Origin: Varibaculum prostatecancerukia
Lineage (GTDB): Bacteria > Actinomycetota > Actinomycetes > Actinomycetales > Actinomycetaceae
Assembly (NCBI RefSeq): GCF_943169825.2
Contig: NZ_OW968402.1
Location: 372,001 to 436,000, forward strand
Length of the DNA stretch: 64,000 nucleotides
Direction of reading: 5' to 3'
Position numbers and translations under genes: made by a program. Numbering within the stretch: the stretch's first letter is position 1; each line of letters starts with the position of its first letter. Shown here piece by piece: positions 56,930 to 64,000 of this stretch. Below the pieces are notes generated by a model. That model ran no database searches and was not told where the DNA came from. It saw nothing but the letters and a program-made list of their open reading frames with translations.

Positions 56930-58695
56930 GCTGGATAGCTGGCCAGTTCAATAAACTGGAGATAGGAAAGGCAAGGGCGGAGAAAAATCAGTTAAATGCG
57001 CCCTCCGGACAGTTAGAATCTCCCGCCAGAACCAAAAAGATTAATCCTGTAAAGCGTATTTTTCTGGGAATATTGGCATTTTTTACCGCCTCTGTGCTCG
57101 CGGCTTGTGCAGCGCTACCTGATTCCGGGCCGGTTCATAAAGGTGAGGTAAACGTTGATTCTCGAAACCCATTGTCGCAGTTAGCCAGTGGCCCAGTGGA
57201 TGGTTCCACTCCCGAAAAATTGCTGGCGGATTTTCAACAAGCCTGCGCTGCCGGTACCTACGATGAATATGGGATTGCCCGCCAATTTTTAACTACCTCG
57301 CAGCGGAGGCACTGGAAGCCTCAGGAGGAAGTTACGGTGCTTAACCCCAAGACGGAACTGAAGATAGGTTTTGACTCGGAAACAAATAGGGCTACCGGGA
57401 CTGGTCAGCCAAGTTTGCGTCTTAATAAAGCAGGAATCAGTCAAAAATTCCGTACGGAAGAAACCGTCAGATATTCCTTAGCCAAGGAAAATGGGCAGTG
57501 GCGGATTAGCTCCCTTCCGGATGGGGTAGTGCTGACCAACTCGGCTTTTAAGAATGCTTTTGCAAAACGCAATGTGTATTTCTGGTCTAGTGATCATCGC
57601 TTTTTGGTTCCTGACCCCCGGTGGGTTCCCCGTAAAAATGGTGCTCAGAATCTTCTGGAATCTCTATTTTTCGGCCCTAGCGATGATCTTTCCCCAGCGG
57701 TTAGCTCTCCGGCAATAATGAAGAAAATTCCTTCTAGCCTGGTCGTTTTACAAAATAAAAAGGCGAGAGTAGAGCTGCCGGACACCGTCCATTTACGTTC
57801 TCAGCTGGAAGTGGATCAACTTTATCAACAGTTGCGTGCCACTTTGCTGGATGTGTCGGGTATTGATGAAGTGGTGCTCTCGCAAAATGGTTCATCGCTC
57901 GCAGGTTCTAATGAGCAGTCGGCGGCTTCGCCTAAACCTGTCATGCTCGGGGTGAAAAATGGTGAGGTAGTTGAGGAATCGGAGTCACGCAACGGCGTAT
58001 TTACTGCGCAGACAAATGGAGATTACGATATCACCTGGCCGACTCCCAGCAATCCCACTACTGATTTCCACGTCGCAATCCGTGGTGGAAATGAGCTGGT
58101 GCGCCTGCAGCGAGGGAAAGCACCGGTGGTGCTGTATCGGGGAAATAATTTGCGTGCCCCGCAGGTAGATGCCTGGGGCTGGGCTTTCACCGGCGATTCA
58201 ACTCAAGAAGGGGCTTTGGTAGCGGTTAACGCTCGAGGGGCAACTGTAGAATTAAAACTCCCTACTGATTCCAATTGGAAAATCCCGTTTTTCGCTTTGA
58301 GTTCCCCCGGGGTGCGCGGACTAGTGGTGTGGCAGGTAGGTTACAGTTTCCAGGCACAATTGGTGACGCTAGTACGCGGGGAAGATGGTACTCCTCGGCA
58401 GATTATCCCTGCTCAAGATAAAACCGAGGTTATGCGGGATGTGATTTCGGCTGCTTGGGTAAATCCAGGACAGGTGGCGGTTTTGCAAGGAGGCAGTTCC
58501 CCGAAGGTTCAGGTTTTCGGGGTTAATTCCTACGACGAATCTTTTGATGCTCCCGTAAATGCCGAATATCTGGTGCCGAATCCTCCTGATGGCAATGTAG
58601 AAGTAGTCAGTGATCGCGGTTCGCGTTTGGGGCATATCGAGCAGTCTTGGCGGGTACTCGGCTCTGATATTTTCTATCCCGCTTATTCTTCCTAA
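56926..58695 (+). CDS. lpqB: lipoprotein LpqB
   Basis: 589 residues. A lipobox (SVLAAC, lipidated Cys61) follows a hydrophobic stretch (IFLGILAFFTASVLA). The N-terminal part before it is unusually long for a lipoprotein (about 43 residues), but no better start was found. A GerMN domain (about 230-340) and a C-terminal beta-propeller-like part follow. LpqB works with MtrB outside the membrane in mycobacteria and streptomycetes. Its ATG overlaps the mtrB stop. Confidence 0.92.
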   Translation: MSWIAGQFNKLEIGKARAEKNQLNAPSGQLESPARTKKINPVKRIFLGILAFFTASVLAACAALPDSGPVHKGEVNVDSRNPLSQLASGPVDGSTPEKLLADFQQACAAGTYDEYGIARQFLTTSQRRHWKPQEEVTVLNPKTELKIGFDSETNRATGTGQPSLRLNKAGISQKFRTEETVRYSLAKENGQWRISSLPDGVVLTNSAFKNAFAKRNVYFWSSDHRFLVPDPRWVPRKNGAQNLLESLFFGPSDDLSPAVSSPAIMKKIPSSLVVLQNKKARVELPDTVHLRSQLEVDQLYQQLRATLLDVSGIDEVVLSQNGSSLAGSNEQSAASPKPVMLGVKNGEVVEESESRNGVFTAQTNGDYDITWPTPSNPTTDFHVAIRGGNELVRLQRGKAPVVLYRGNNLRAPQVDAWGWAFTGDSTQEGALVAVNARGATVELKLPTDSNWKIPFFALSSPGVRGLVVWQVGYSFQAQLVTLVRGEDGTPRQIIPAQDKTEVMRDVISAAWVNPGQVAVLQGGSSPKVQVFGVNSYDESFDAPVNAEYLVPNPPDGNVEVVSDRGSRLGHIEQSWRVLGSDIFYPAYSS

Positions 58696-58806
58696 TAATT
58701 AGGTATTTGGAGTCGCTGGGGGTTACATCGATTAAGCTTTGTACCCAAAGATAAATATTTAAACTTTTCCCCCGGTAATTATTTTTTAGGACGTAGATGG
58801 AGGTTT

Positions 58807-59568
58807 TTGGGACAAACTCTAGCTATGGGTGCCCACGCTTTATCCTCAAACTCCTCGGTATTTTCGGCGTTAGTCAGTGCCCCCGTGGCTAAATCTCTCC
58901 GAGCCTTCTCCACCATGCTTTTTCCTGAAACTTGCCCCGGCTGTGGGCAGTTAGACACCAGGCTCTGTGACCGCTGTCGAGGAGTGTTTTTACGTCCTCC
59001 TACCAGCGTTAATGCCGCTATGTCTGTGGACGTAAACCAAGTGTGGACACTGAGCCTCTACCAGGGGCAAGCGCGCAGAGTAGTGTTGGCGATGAAACAT
59101 TCTCGATCCTACTACTACCAGCAACTTCCCTTCTTTTTTGGAGCGGTCGCCGGCAAGGCACTCGCTAGTTATCTTTCCCGCGCCCTCCTAGTATGTCCCG
59201 CGCCCTCTACCTTCCGGATAGGTAAAACTCCCATATCCTCTACCGCCGGCAAGCTGGCCGCCGGAATAGCAGCAGGGCTGATATCTCAGGGGCTGGATGT
59301 GCGTCTTTCCGGATTACTACAGTTAAAACCCGGCACCAAGAAGCAAGCAGGACGTAGCTTCCAGGAGCGGCTACGAGGTCGCGCCGGCAGTATGCAGCTA
59401 GGAACGGCAAAAGATTTGGATTTTAGTGGAGAAGTGCTGCTGGTTGATGACGTTATCACTACCGGTGCCACCATCCGGGAAGCAGTTCGGGTAATAAATG
59501 AGGCACAAGCACAGGTAAAGGCGGTGTTCTCGCTCAGCATAGCCGAACGCAACCTCAAAAGGGGTTAA
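58807..59568 (+). CDS. ComF-family phosphoribosyltransferase-like protein
   Basis: 253 residues. A zinc-finger-like CPGCGQLDTRLCDRCRGVFL near 45-65 is followed by a type I phosphoribosyltransferase fold with the PRPP loop VLLVDDVITTGATIREAVRV. The family is linked to DNA uptake (ComFC) and sits beside hpf in many Gram-positive genomes. The start is uncertain: TTG at 58807 lies three bases after GGAGG, and an ATG at 58825 is the alternative. It follows lpqB by 111 bases. Confidence 0.87.
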   Translation: MGQTLAMGAHALSSNSSVFSALVSAPVAKSLRAFSTMLFPETCPGCGQLDTRLCDRCRGVFLRPPTSVNAAMSVDVNQVWTLSLYQGQARRVVLAMKHSRSYYYQQLPFFFGAVAGKALASYLSRALLVCPAPSTFRIGKTPISSTAGKLAAGIAAGLISQGLDVRLSGLLQLKPGTKKQAGRSFQERLRGRAGSMQLGTAKDLDFSGEVLLVDDVITTGATIREAVRVINEAQAQVKAVFSLSIAERNLKRG

Positions 59569-59586
59569 TGATAGGGCATTTTGAGG

Positions 59587-59592
59587 TAGAAT
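59587..59592 (+). promoter_or_regulatory. candidate -10 box before the hpf leader
   Basis: TAGAAT, five of six matches to the -10 consensus, with no good -35 at 17 bases. Initiation about seven bases downstream would start an RNA just before the series of hairpins that precedes hpf. Confidence 0.4.
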
Positions 59593-59598
59593 TTTTGT

Positions 59599-59700
59599 TA
59601 CTTGAAAAGCCCAAAGGTGGGCGAGAGGGGGTGGTAGCTGCAATCACCGCGACCGGAATGAGCCGGTACGCATAAACCTGGGATCTTTGATCCCCATACC
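59599..59700 (+). ncRNA. structured leader between comF and hpf (candidate raiA-motif RNA)
   Basis: Short stems follow one another: GCCC/GGGC (59609-59612 with 59619-59622), a possible GGTG/TCACC pairing near 59630-59648, ACCGG/CCGGT (59652-59656 with 59663-59667), and a perfect GGGATC-TTT-GATCCC hairpin (59680-59694). A TAGAAT -10 lies just upstream. A conserved structured RNA called the raiA motif is known between comF and raiA/hpf genes of Firmicutes and actinobacteria. The position matches, but membership was not tested. Confidence 0.5.
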
Positions 59701-59718
59701 GTGCCCTGGAGGACACTA

Positions 59719-60387
59719 ATGGAAATTATCGTTGAAGCACGAAACGCCGAAATCCACCCCAATTTCCGCCAATATGCCGAGGAGAAAGTCGCTAAGGTTG
59801 AACAGTTTTATCCGCGAGTTCAGCGGGTAAATGTGGAGCTCACTCACGAACCGAACCAGCGGCAAGCAGACACCTCCGAGAAAGTGGAACTGACAGTTTT
59901 CGGTAAGGGACCGATTATTCGCGCCGAGGCCAGTTCCTCTGACCGTTACGCCTCAGTAGATATTGCTTGTGGAAAGCTCTATGAGCGTCTGCGTCGCGCC
60001 CGGGATCGAGCCAAAGATCACCGCCGGCACCGAGATTCACACCGCCACGAAGAGCCTTTAAAAATCGAGGAACTTAATTTGAGGGATGCCGCGAAGGCAG
60101 TTACTCCCGAAGATGACGAGTATTCTCCTGATATTCCTCGGGAACGAAAAATCGGGATAGCGGATGAAAGCCAGTTGGGAGACTCCCCGGTGATTGTGCG
60201 GCAAAAGCTGCATGAGGCATCGGTGATGACCGTTAGCGAGGCGCTATACCAAATGGAATTGGTGGGCCATCCGTTCTTTGTGTTTATCGATTCCGAAACC
60301 ATGCAACCTTGCGCGGTGTATCACCGCCGCGGCTGGACATACGGGGTGATTCGCCTAGATGCTACGGCAACTCCCCGGGAAAGCTAA
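59719..60387 (+). CDS. hpf: long-form ribosome hibernation-promoting factor
   Basis: 222 residues from the ATG at 59719, which follows GGAGGA; the frame extends upstream to a GTG but that part is not conserved. The N-terminal S30AE domain (MEIIVEARNAEIHPNFRQYAEEKVAKVE) binds the decoding site. After a linker, the C-terminal dimerisation domain (LHEASVMTVSEALYQMELVGHPFFVFIDSET to GVIRLD) joins two ribosomes into 100S particles in stationary phase. It has its own structured leader and a terminator at 60424. Confidence 0.94.
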   Translation: MEIIVEARNAEIHPNFRQYAEEKVAKVEQFYPRVQRVNVELTHEPNQRQADTSEKVELTVFGKGPIIRAEASSSDRYASVDIACGKLYERLRRARDRAKDHRRHRDSHRHEEPLKIEELNLRDAAKAVTPEDDEYSPDIPRERKIGIADESQLGDSPVIVRQKLHEASVMTVSEALYQMELVGHPFFVFIDSETMQPCAVYHRRGWTYGVIRLDATATPRES

Positions 60388-60423
60388 ACACCAAAAGAGG
60401 GATTAAAACCTGAAAATATGTGG

Positions 60424-60461
60424 AGGGGGGAGCCTTAGATGAAAGTCAAAGGCTCCCCCCT
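60424..60461. terminator. terminator between hpf and the ThrE-like gene
   Basis: AGGGGGGAGCCTT (60424-60436) pairs perfectly with AAGGCTCCCCCCT (60449-60461), 12-base loop, followed by TT. It separates convergent genes. Confidence 0.88.
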
Positions 60462-60465
60462 TTAG

Positions 60466-61932
60466 CTAACGCATTTGGAAATCGTGTTGTTCATCGTTCC
60501 AGCCGGTTTTTTCCAATAGACCTGGCTGGGCGGTGTCCCGGTCGATTCTCCAACCCGGATCGGTAATCATCCGAGAAATCGCCAAGCCTACGCCGATAGA
60601 AAGAATCACAAAGAATACCTGGACTAAAGCGGCAGTAGCTTGCGGAATTTCACCGTTCGAAAGATGGGTAATCGCCGCATAGAGGGGAACTCCGGGAATC
60701 ATGATGACTACGGCCGGAACCGTCAGAGAAGTGCGTGAGAAACGGAAATCGCTGAGCCGAGAAATAAAATGCGCCACGATCCCGATAGTAAGTGCCGCCA
60801 GACCTACTGCTGCCTGCGGCAGCATTCCTTGGGCTACTAGGAAAAGCCGTCCCACATTGACGCAGCCTGCAACTAGAGCAGCGCATAGCGCCACTTGGGG
60901 GCGAATAGAAAATAGTACCGCGAAGCCGAATGAAGCCACCAGTGAACAAATAAATTGCAGCAGGTAGAGACCAGCTCCGCTAACTGGGAACTCCGTGGGC
61001 GGGTCAATATGCCATTGAAATAAAGTGGCGATCATCCACACCGAAATCCCTGCCGATATAACCAGCATCACGACGTAGGTCATGCGAGACATCCCGGCTA
61101 AGAAATCCATTCTTACCAGGTCTAATATCGCGGTTACCAGCGGGAATCCCGGCACTAAGAACAGTACAGCGGAAATGATTCCCTGGGGGTGACCGACGGT
61201 TACCAATCCCGCGAGCAACAGAGCTTGGGTGATTCCCATATAGAGCAGAGAAGCTAAAAGTCCACAGAGCATCCACACCCCAAAATGATTGGCTTTGCGT
61301 TTTAACAAAAAGCGGCGCAAAATCTGTCCGCACAGCGCGGCAATCCCTACTACGCTGCATTCGACCACCCCGCCCCGGTTCAAAAAGCAGAATCCCGCGC
61401 AGGCAATACCGGATGCCAGGCAGTTGATTACCGCCGGATAGGGCGGTTTGCGGGCGATAATTTCATCGAGACTGCGCTCGGCGTCCTCAACCAGTAAACC
61501 TGGTTTTAGAGAGCGTACAAAGACCCGTAAATCATCTAGACGGGCCGCATTAGTACCAAAGGCGCGCTGCTCATGAGACTCGGTACGAAAAGTTCCATGC
61601 GCATAAACCGAGGTAACTATCTCGGAAAACGTAACTTGGGAATGCTGAGCCTCGATCCCGATGGCGTTAGCCAGTCTGGCCATCGAAAATTTGACCATAT
61701 AGGCGCTGGCACCTGCAGCCAGCAGGGTGCGTCCCAGGCGAGTTACCACCCCAGATTGCGCCGCTAGGCGGTCACGTAAAACGCGTAGCTGTTCGTGTTC
61801 GCTACCGTGCGGATTAAGGATGTCGCCCTTAGATTGTCCGTCACTTAGCGAAGGTGGCACATAATCAGAGTCAGAGCTGCTGGCGAAAAAACTATCATCG
61901 GTAGGTGAAGGTGTCATAAAAGAATTATCCAC
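60466..61932 (-). CDS. thrE: ThrE-type threonine/serine exporter
   Basis: 488 residues. The N-terminal cytoplasmic domain (about 50-165, including GRTLLAAGASAYMVKFSMARLANAIGI and SYEIVTS-like TFSEIVTSVYAHG) is followed by about ten membrane helices with MIPGVPLYAAITHLSNGE near the end, the layout of actinobacterial ThrE (DUF1212 plus DUF3815). It exports threonine and serine. The start may be GTG 61932 or ATG 61917, five codons later. No regulator is next to it. Confidence 0.87.
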   Translation of the reverse strand: MDNSFMTPSPTDDSFFASSSDSDYVPPSLSDGQSKGDILNPHGSEHEQLRVLRDRLAAQSGVVTRLGRTLLAAGASAYMVKFSMARLANAIGIEAQHSQVTFSEIVTSVYAHGTFRTESHEQRAFGTNAARLDDLRVFVRSLKPGLLVEDAERSLDEIIARKPPYPAVINCLASGIACAGFCFLNRGGVVECSVVGIAALCGQILRRFLLKRKANHFGVWMLCGLLASLLYMGITQALLLAGLVTVGHPQGIISAVLFLVPGFPLVTAILDLVRMDFLAGMSRMTYVVMLVISAGISVWMIATLFQWHIDPPTEFPVSGAGLYLLQFICSLVASFGFAVLFSIRPQVALCAALVAGCVNVGRLFLVAQGMLPQAAVGLAALTIGIVAHFISRLSDFRFSRTSLTVPAVVIMIPGVPLYAAITHLSNGEIPQATAALVQVFFVILSIGVGLAISRMITDPGWRIDRDTAQPGLLEKTGWNDEQHDFQMR

Positions 61933-62037
61933 CCTATTGGTGACCTTGCCCAGGACGAAGGGGTAAAACGGCCGCGATTTTTATTACACTGCGTCACCTA
62001 TTTAAGGGGAACAAAGCCTTCTATCCCGCCTGCAGAA

Positions 62038-63636
62038 TTACAGACCCCCGAGGATTTGTGCGATTAGGATTTTTCCGACCATCGCTAAGGGGTAGACGAG
62101 GGAATATCCCAACGCTACTCGGGGATCAAAGTTGGTGCGGTTATTGGCATAGGCGAGGACGGCCGGCTGGGTTTGGGCACCCGCCAGCAGACCAGACAGG
62201 CGGGTTCCACCCATCTTGAAGCCGTAGCGCATCACGAAATACAGTCCCAAACCAACGGTGAGAGTCACCGCCATTCCCACCAGTAAAATCCCTAGCCAGG
62301 CACCGGAAGTAAACGCTTTTTCGATCTGGCTGCCGGCGTTGTATCCCGCCTGTGCCAAGAAGATTAATAGACCTAGTTCCGAAAGTACCTGGCAAGCGGT
62401 GTAAGGCAGAGTCGTGGGGAACGGGCCAATGCGTCCAACCTTTCCGAAGATTAGTCCTACCAGCAAGGTGCCGGCTGCCGAACCAATCGTGAAGTATTCC
62501 CCAGTGGGTGTGAGGATGGGGAACTCACCAATCAAAAGACCGAGGACCATACCAACCCCGAGAGCTACGGGGTTAATCGAGGTTAAACCGGTGGAGGAGT
62601 CACCAAAGTATTTCGAAAGTTCCTTCAAGTGCTTGGTGGGGGCAACTACCCGCACCCGGTCTCCCAGCTGTAACACCAGGTCGGGGCGTCCTAGCATGTC
62701 GGTGTCGCCGCGGCGTACCCGAGAAACGGTAGCCTGGTAACGTTCCTCCAAGCCGAGCTCGCCCAGGGTGCGACCAGAAAGTTTGGGGTCAGAAATAGTG
62801 ATTCGGCGATAGTCCCAATCGGTGCGATCGGCAGAAAGCGAAATAGAGGAGCCATGCCCCAGTTCGGAAACTACCTCTACCACTAGGTTTTGCGGGCCAA
62901 CCACGGTGACTAGGGAACCTTTATCCAGTTTGGTGTCGGCAGTAGGACGCACGATTGGTCCGTCCTCGGTCTTGCGGAGCCGGGAAAAACGGACGTTTCC
63001 GTCTACGTGGGCGCGAATATCGCGCACCGAGGGCAGGTCATCGCGTTCCACCCGCACCGTGCGGGAAACTAGTGCAACCGGGCGGTCTTTATCGTTCTTG
63101 CCGTAGTTGAGCGCTAGGGTAGCCACGATTAGCATCCCGAAAACCCCAAAGAGGTAGGAGATCGAGTAGGCGACAGTTGCCGCTTGTTCATTACCCGCGG
63201 CTGCTCCCGCTGCTGCCAGGGCGGGAGTGTTAGTGATGGCGCCGGCGAAAGTGCCGCCGATAGTGGCTATATCCATCCCGGCAAGCTTGCCGAGTACGTA
63301 GGCGACTACACCCCCTCCGGCAAGAACCGCAAAGGTCGCCGCCATAATCCCCAGAGATTTCTTTAGGGAGGCGAAGAAAGAGTTTCCGGAGTTTATCCCG
63401 ATAGCGAAGGCGAAGAGGGCGAGCCCCAGTTTGCCGAAAGCGTGCGGGAAATCTGCGACCATGTCTACGCCCGTGGAAGTACCCCAGGCGGAGATGCCAA
63501 TAGCTAGGAAGAGTACGGCGGCTGCCCCCAGACCGATTCCCTTAATACGGAAATGTCCCAGGTACATGCCGATGCCGATCAATCCGAAAAGTACGAGTAC
63601 AGGTTGTGCTGCCAGATATTGGAAGACTGTCTGCAC
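62038..63636 (-). CDS. AspT/YidE-family transporter with two TrkA_C domains
   Basis: 532 residues. Two membrane blocks (about 1-185 and 375-532) flank two regulatory RCK/TrkA_C domains (for example RFSRLRKTEDGPIVRPTADTKLDKGSLVTVVG and RISGRTLGELGLEERYQATVSRVRRGD-like sequence). This is the aspartate:alanine exchanger family. The substrate cannot be set from sequence. Start GTG with AAGGAGG upstream. It is divergent from the branched-chain leader at the right edge. Confidence 0.88.
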   Translation of the reverse strand: MQTVFQYLAAQPVLVLFGLIGIGMYLGHFRIKGIGLGAAAVLFLAIGISAWGTSTGVDMVADFPHAFGKLGLALFAFAIGINSGNSFFASLKKSLGIMAATFAVLAGGGVVAYVLGKLAGMDIATIGGTFAGAITNTPALAAAGAAAGNEQAATVAYSISYLFGVFGMLIVATLALNYGKNDKDRPVALVSRTVRVERDDLPSVRDIRAHVDGNVRFSRLRKTEDGPIVRPTADTKLDKGSLVTVVGPQNLVVEVVSELGHGSSISLSADRTDWDYRRITISDPKLSGRTLGELGLEERYQATVSRVRRGDTDMLGRPDLVLQLGDRVRVVAPTKHLKELSKYFGDSSTGLTSINPVALGVGMVLGLLIGEFPILTPTGEYFTIGSAAGTLLVGLIFGKVGRIGPFPTTLPYTACQVLSELGLLIFLAQAGYNAGSQIEKAFTSGAWLGILLVGMAVTLTVGLGLYFVMRYGFKMGGTRLSGLLAGAQTQPAVLAYANNRTNFDPRVALGYSLVYPLAMVGKILIAQILGGL

Positions 63637-63852
63637 GGTGCCTCCTTAAAAAAGCCTCAAGACTAACTCCATACTGTCACACTGCTTATTGGCACTCTCA
63701 GACCAAAGTCCATTTAGCGGTGAAAATAGCGAGGAATTTGTCACCATTTCATTCCGGTTCGGTTTTCCTAGCCGAAACTAAAGCAGAGCAAAATATCAGT
63801 ATCTGAGATGGGTCTGCCCGAAATGGCGATGCCGCGTAGCGTGAAGCTTGTT
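63637..63852. other. divergent region between AspT-type gene and ilv-type leader
   Basis: 216 bases that must hold the promoters of both directions. TTGTCA occurs at about 63738 on the plus strand but no matching -10 is clear, and a short TTCGG/CCGAA repeat lies near 63754. No gene is seen. Confidence 0.35.
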
Positions 63853-63921
63853 ATGACGAAACGAATTATTGAGCTAGTCGCCCTAGTACTGCTGGTACCG
63901 GGGAGGGCTAAACGCGTCTAA
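63853..63921 (+). CDS. branched-chain amino acid leader peptide (ilv-type)
   Basis: A 22-codon frame, ATG 63853 to TAA 63919-63921. It encodes MTKRIIELVALVLLVPGRAK followed by Arg-Val. Ten of 22 residues are Ile, Leu or Val, and most are packed at positions 5-15. A weak ribosome site (GAAG) precedes it. Ribosome stalling at these codons when branched-chain aminoacyl-tRNA is scarce would control the hairpins that follow. Such leaders are known before ilvB, ilvD or leuA in actinobacteria. The controlled gene is beyond the window. Confidence 0.85.
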   Translation: MTKRIIELVALVLLVPGRAKRV

Positions 63922-63947
63922 AATCGTTTCGAGACGTAGCAAGCCCT
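63904..63947 (+). promoter_or_regulatory. antiterminator pairing of the ilv-type attenuator
   Basis: AGGGCT at 63904-63909 can pair with AGCCCT at 63942-63947, which would block the left arm of the terminator. An alternative hairpin (GCTA and CGTCT near 63907-63919 with AGACG and TAGC at 63932-63940) covers the leader stop codon and leaves the terminator free. A ribosome stalled at codons 5-15 leaves AGGGCT open; one that reaches the stop masks it. Confidence 0.65.
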
Positions 63948-63972
63948 AGGTAAACACACCTGGGGCTTTTTT
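63941..63972 (+). terminator. attenuator terminator
   Basis: AAGCCCTAGG (63941-63950) pairs with CCTGGGGCTT (63959-63968, one G-U pair), loop of eight, followed by six T to 63972. It lies 19 bases after the leader peptide stop. The left arm is shared with the antiterminator. Confidence 0.88.
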
Positions 63973-64000
63973 ATTTATGAAAATCGAGGAAACATCTACC

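Noticed and set aside
63977-64000. An ATG after the attenuator as the start of the controlled gene
   Set aside because: No ribosome site precedes it, only eight codons are visible, and a GAGGA just downstream suggests the real start is beyond the window.

Overview
The window reads as a chromosomal segment of a moderate-GC actinobacterium. The evidence is the gene content and order: mtrA-mtrB-lpqB-comF-hpf, a WhiB regulator, the divergent pmt/rsmI pair followed by metG, a septum initiator/DUF501/Ppx block, DUF5719 and DUF3499 proteins, and two LCP cell-wall ligases around ung. The overall style (many GTG/TTG starts, LPXTG-type surface protein, orphan WXG100 protein) fits the Actinomycetaceae, perhaps near Varibaculum or Mobiluncus. 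The genus is an inference and was not tested.

Layout. 1-4.4 kb: the N-terminal part of a LuxR-type response regulator, divergent from a large membrane-anchored nSTAND NTPase with WD40-type repeats. 4.5-15.5 kb: housekeeping genes (ftsB-like, DUF501, ppx, pmt, rsmI, metG, a sialidase-fold protein, pcrA). 15.5-24.3 kb: mdh, a GtrA/RCC1 pair, galE, two LCP ligases, ung and a LytR_C protein. 24.4-26.3 kb: a lone groEL under CIRCE control. 26.3-35.2 kb: an accessory metabolic island. 35.4-42.9 kb: a long inverted repeat, an orphan WXG100 protein, a degenerate HD protein, a two-component system, a PanC-like protein with an altered active site and a sortase-anchored surface protein. 43-53 kb: lysS, a MetE-like protein, manA, a TIGR03089 protein, whiB, a very large glycosyltransferase and DUF5719. 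53-60.4 kb: a metallopeptidase-family protein, DUF3499, mtrAB-lpqB, comF and hpf behind a structured leader. 60.4-64 kb: a ThrE-type exporter, an AspT-type transporter and, at the right edge, a branched-chain amino acid attenuator whose structural gene lies outside.

The most interesting region is 26.4-35.2 kb. A form-IV RuBisCO-like protein is in one tight operon with an amidohydrolase, a TIM-barrel protein and a UPF0261 (Tm-1-like) protein. The last two are the separate halves of the plant Tm-1 protein. A metallo-beta-lactamase-fold hydrolase is divergent from this operon. Alongside are an aldo/keto reductase, a DeoR regulator, and a TPI-like plus RpiB-like isomerase pair of the kind that turns L-erythrulose-1-P into D-erythrose-4-P. 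One known RuBisCO-like protein (OiaX of D-apiose catabolism) releases L-erythrulose-1-P, so the set looks like a carbohydrate-acid degradation route ending in erythrose-4-P. The usual DUF1537 kinase and any transporter are absent from the window, and the Tm-1-like/TIM-barrel pair has no assigned role. The substrate is unknown.

Other points worth attention are a self-consistent ilv-type attenuator at the right edge, a candidate raiA-type structured RNA before hpf, an apparently cytoplasmic sialidase-fold protein without the usual arginine motif, and an extracytoplasmic seven-repeat RCC1 propeller with 14 paired cysteines.
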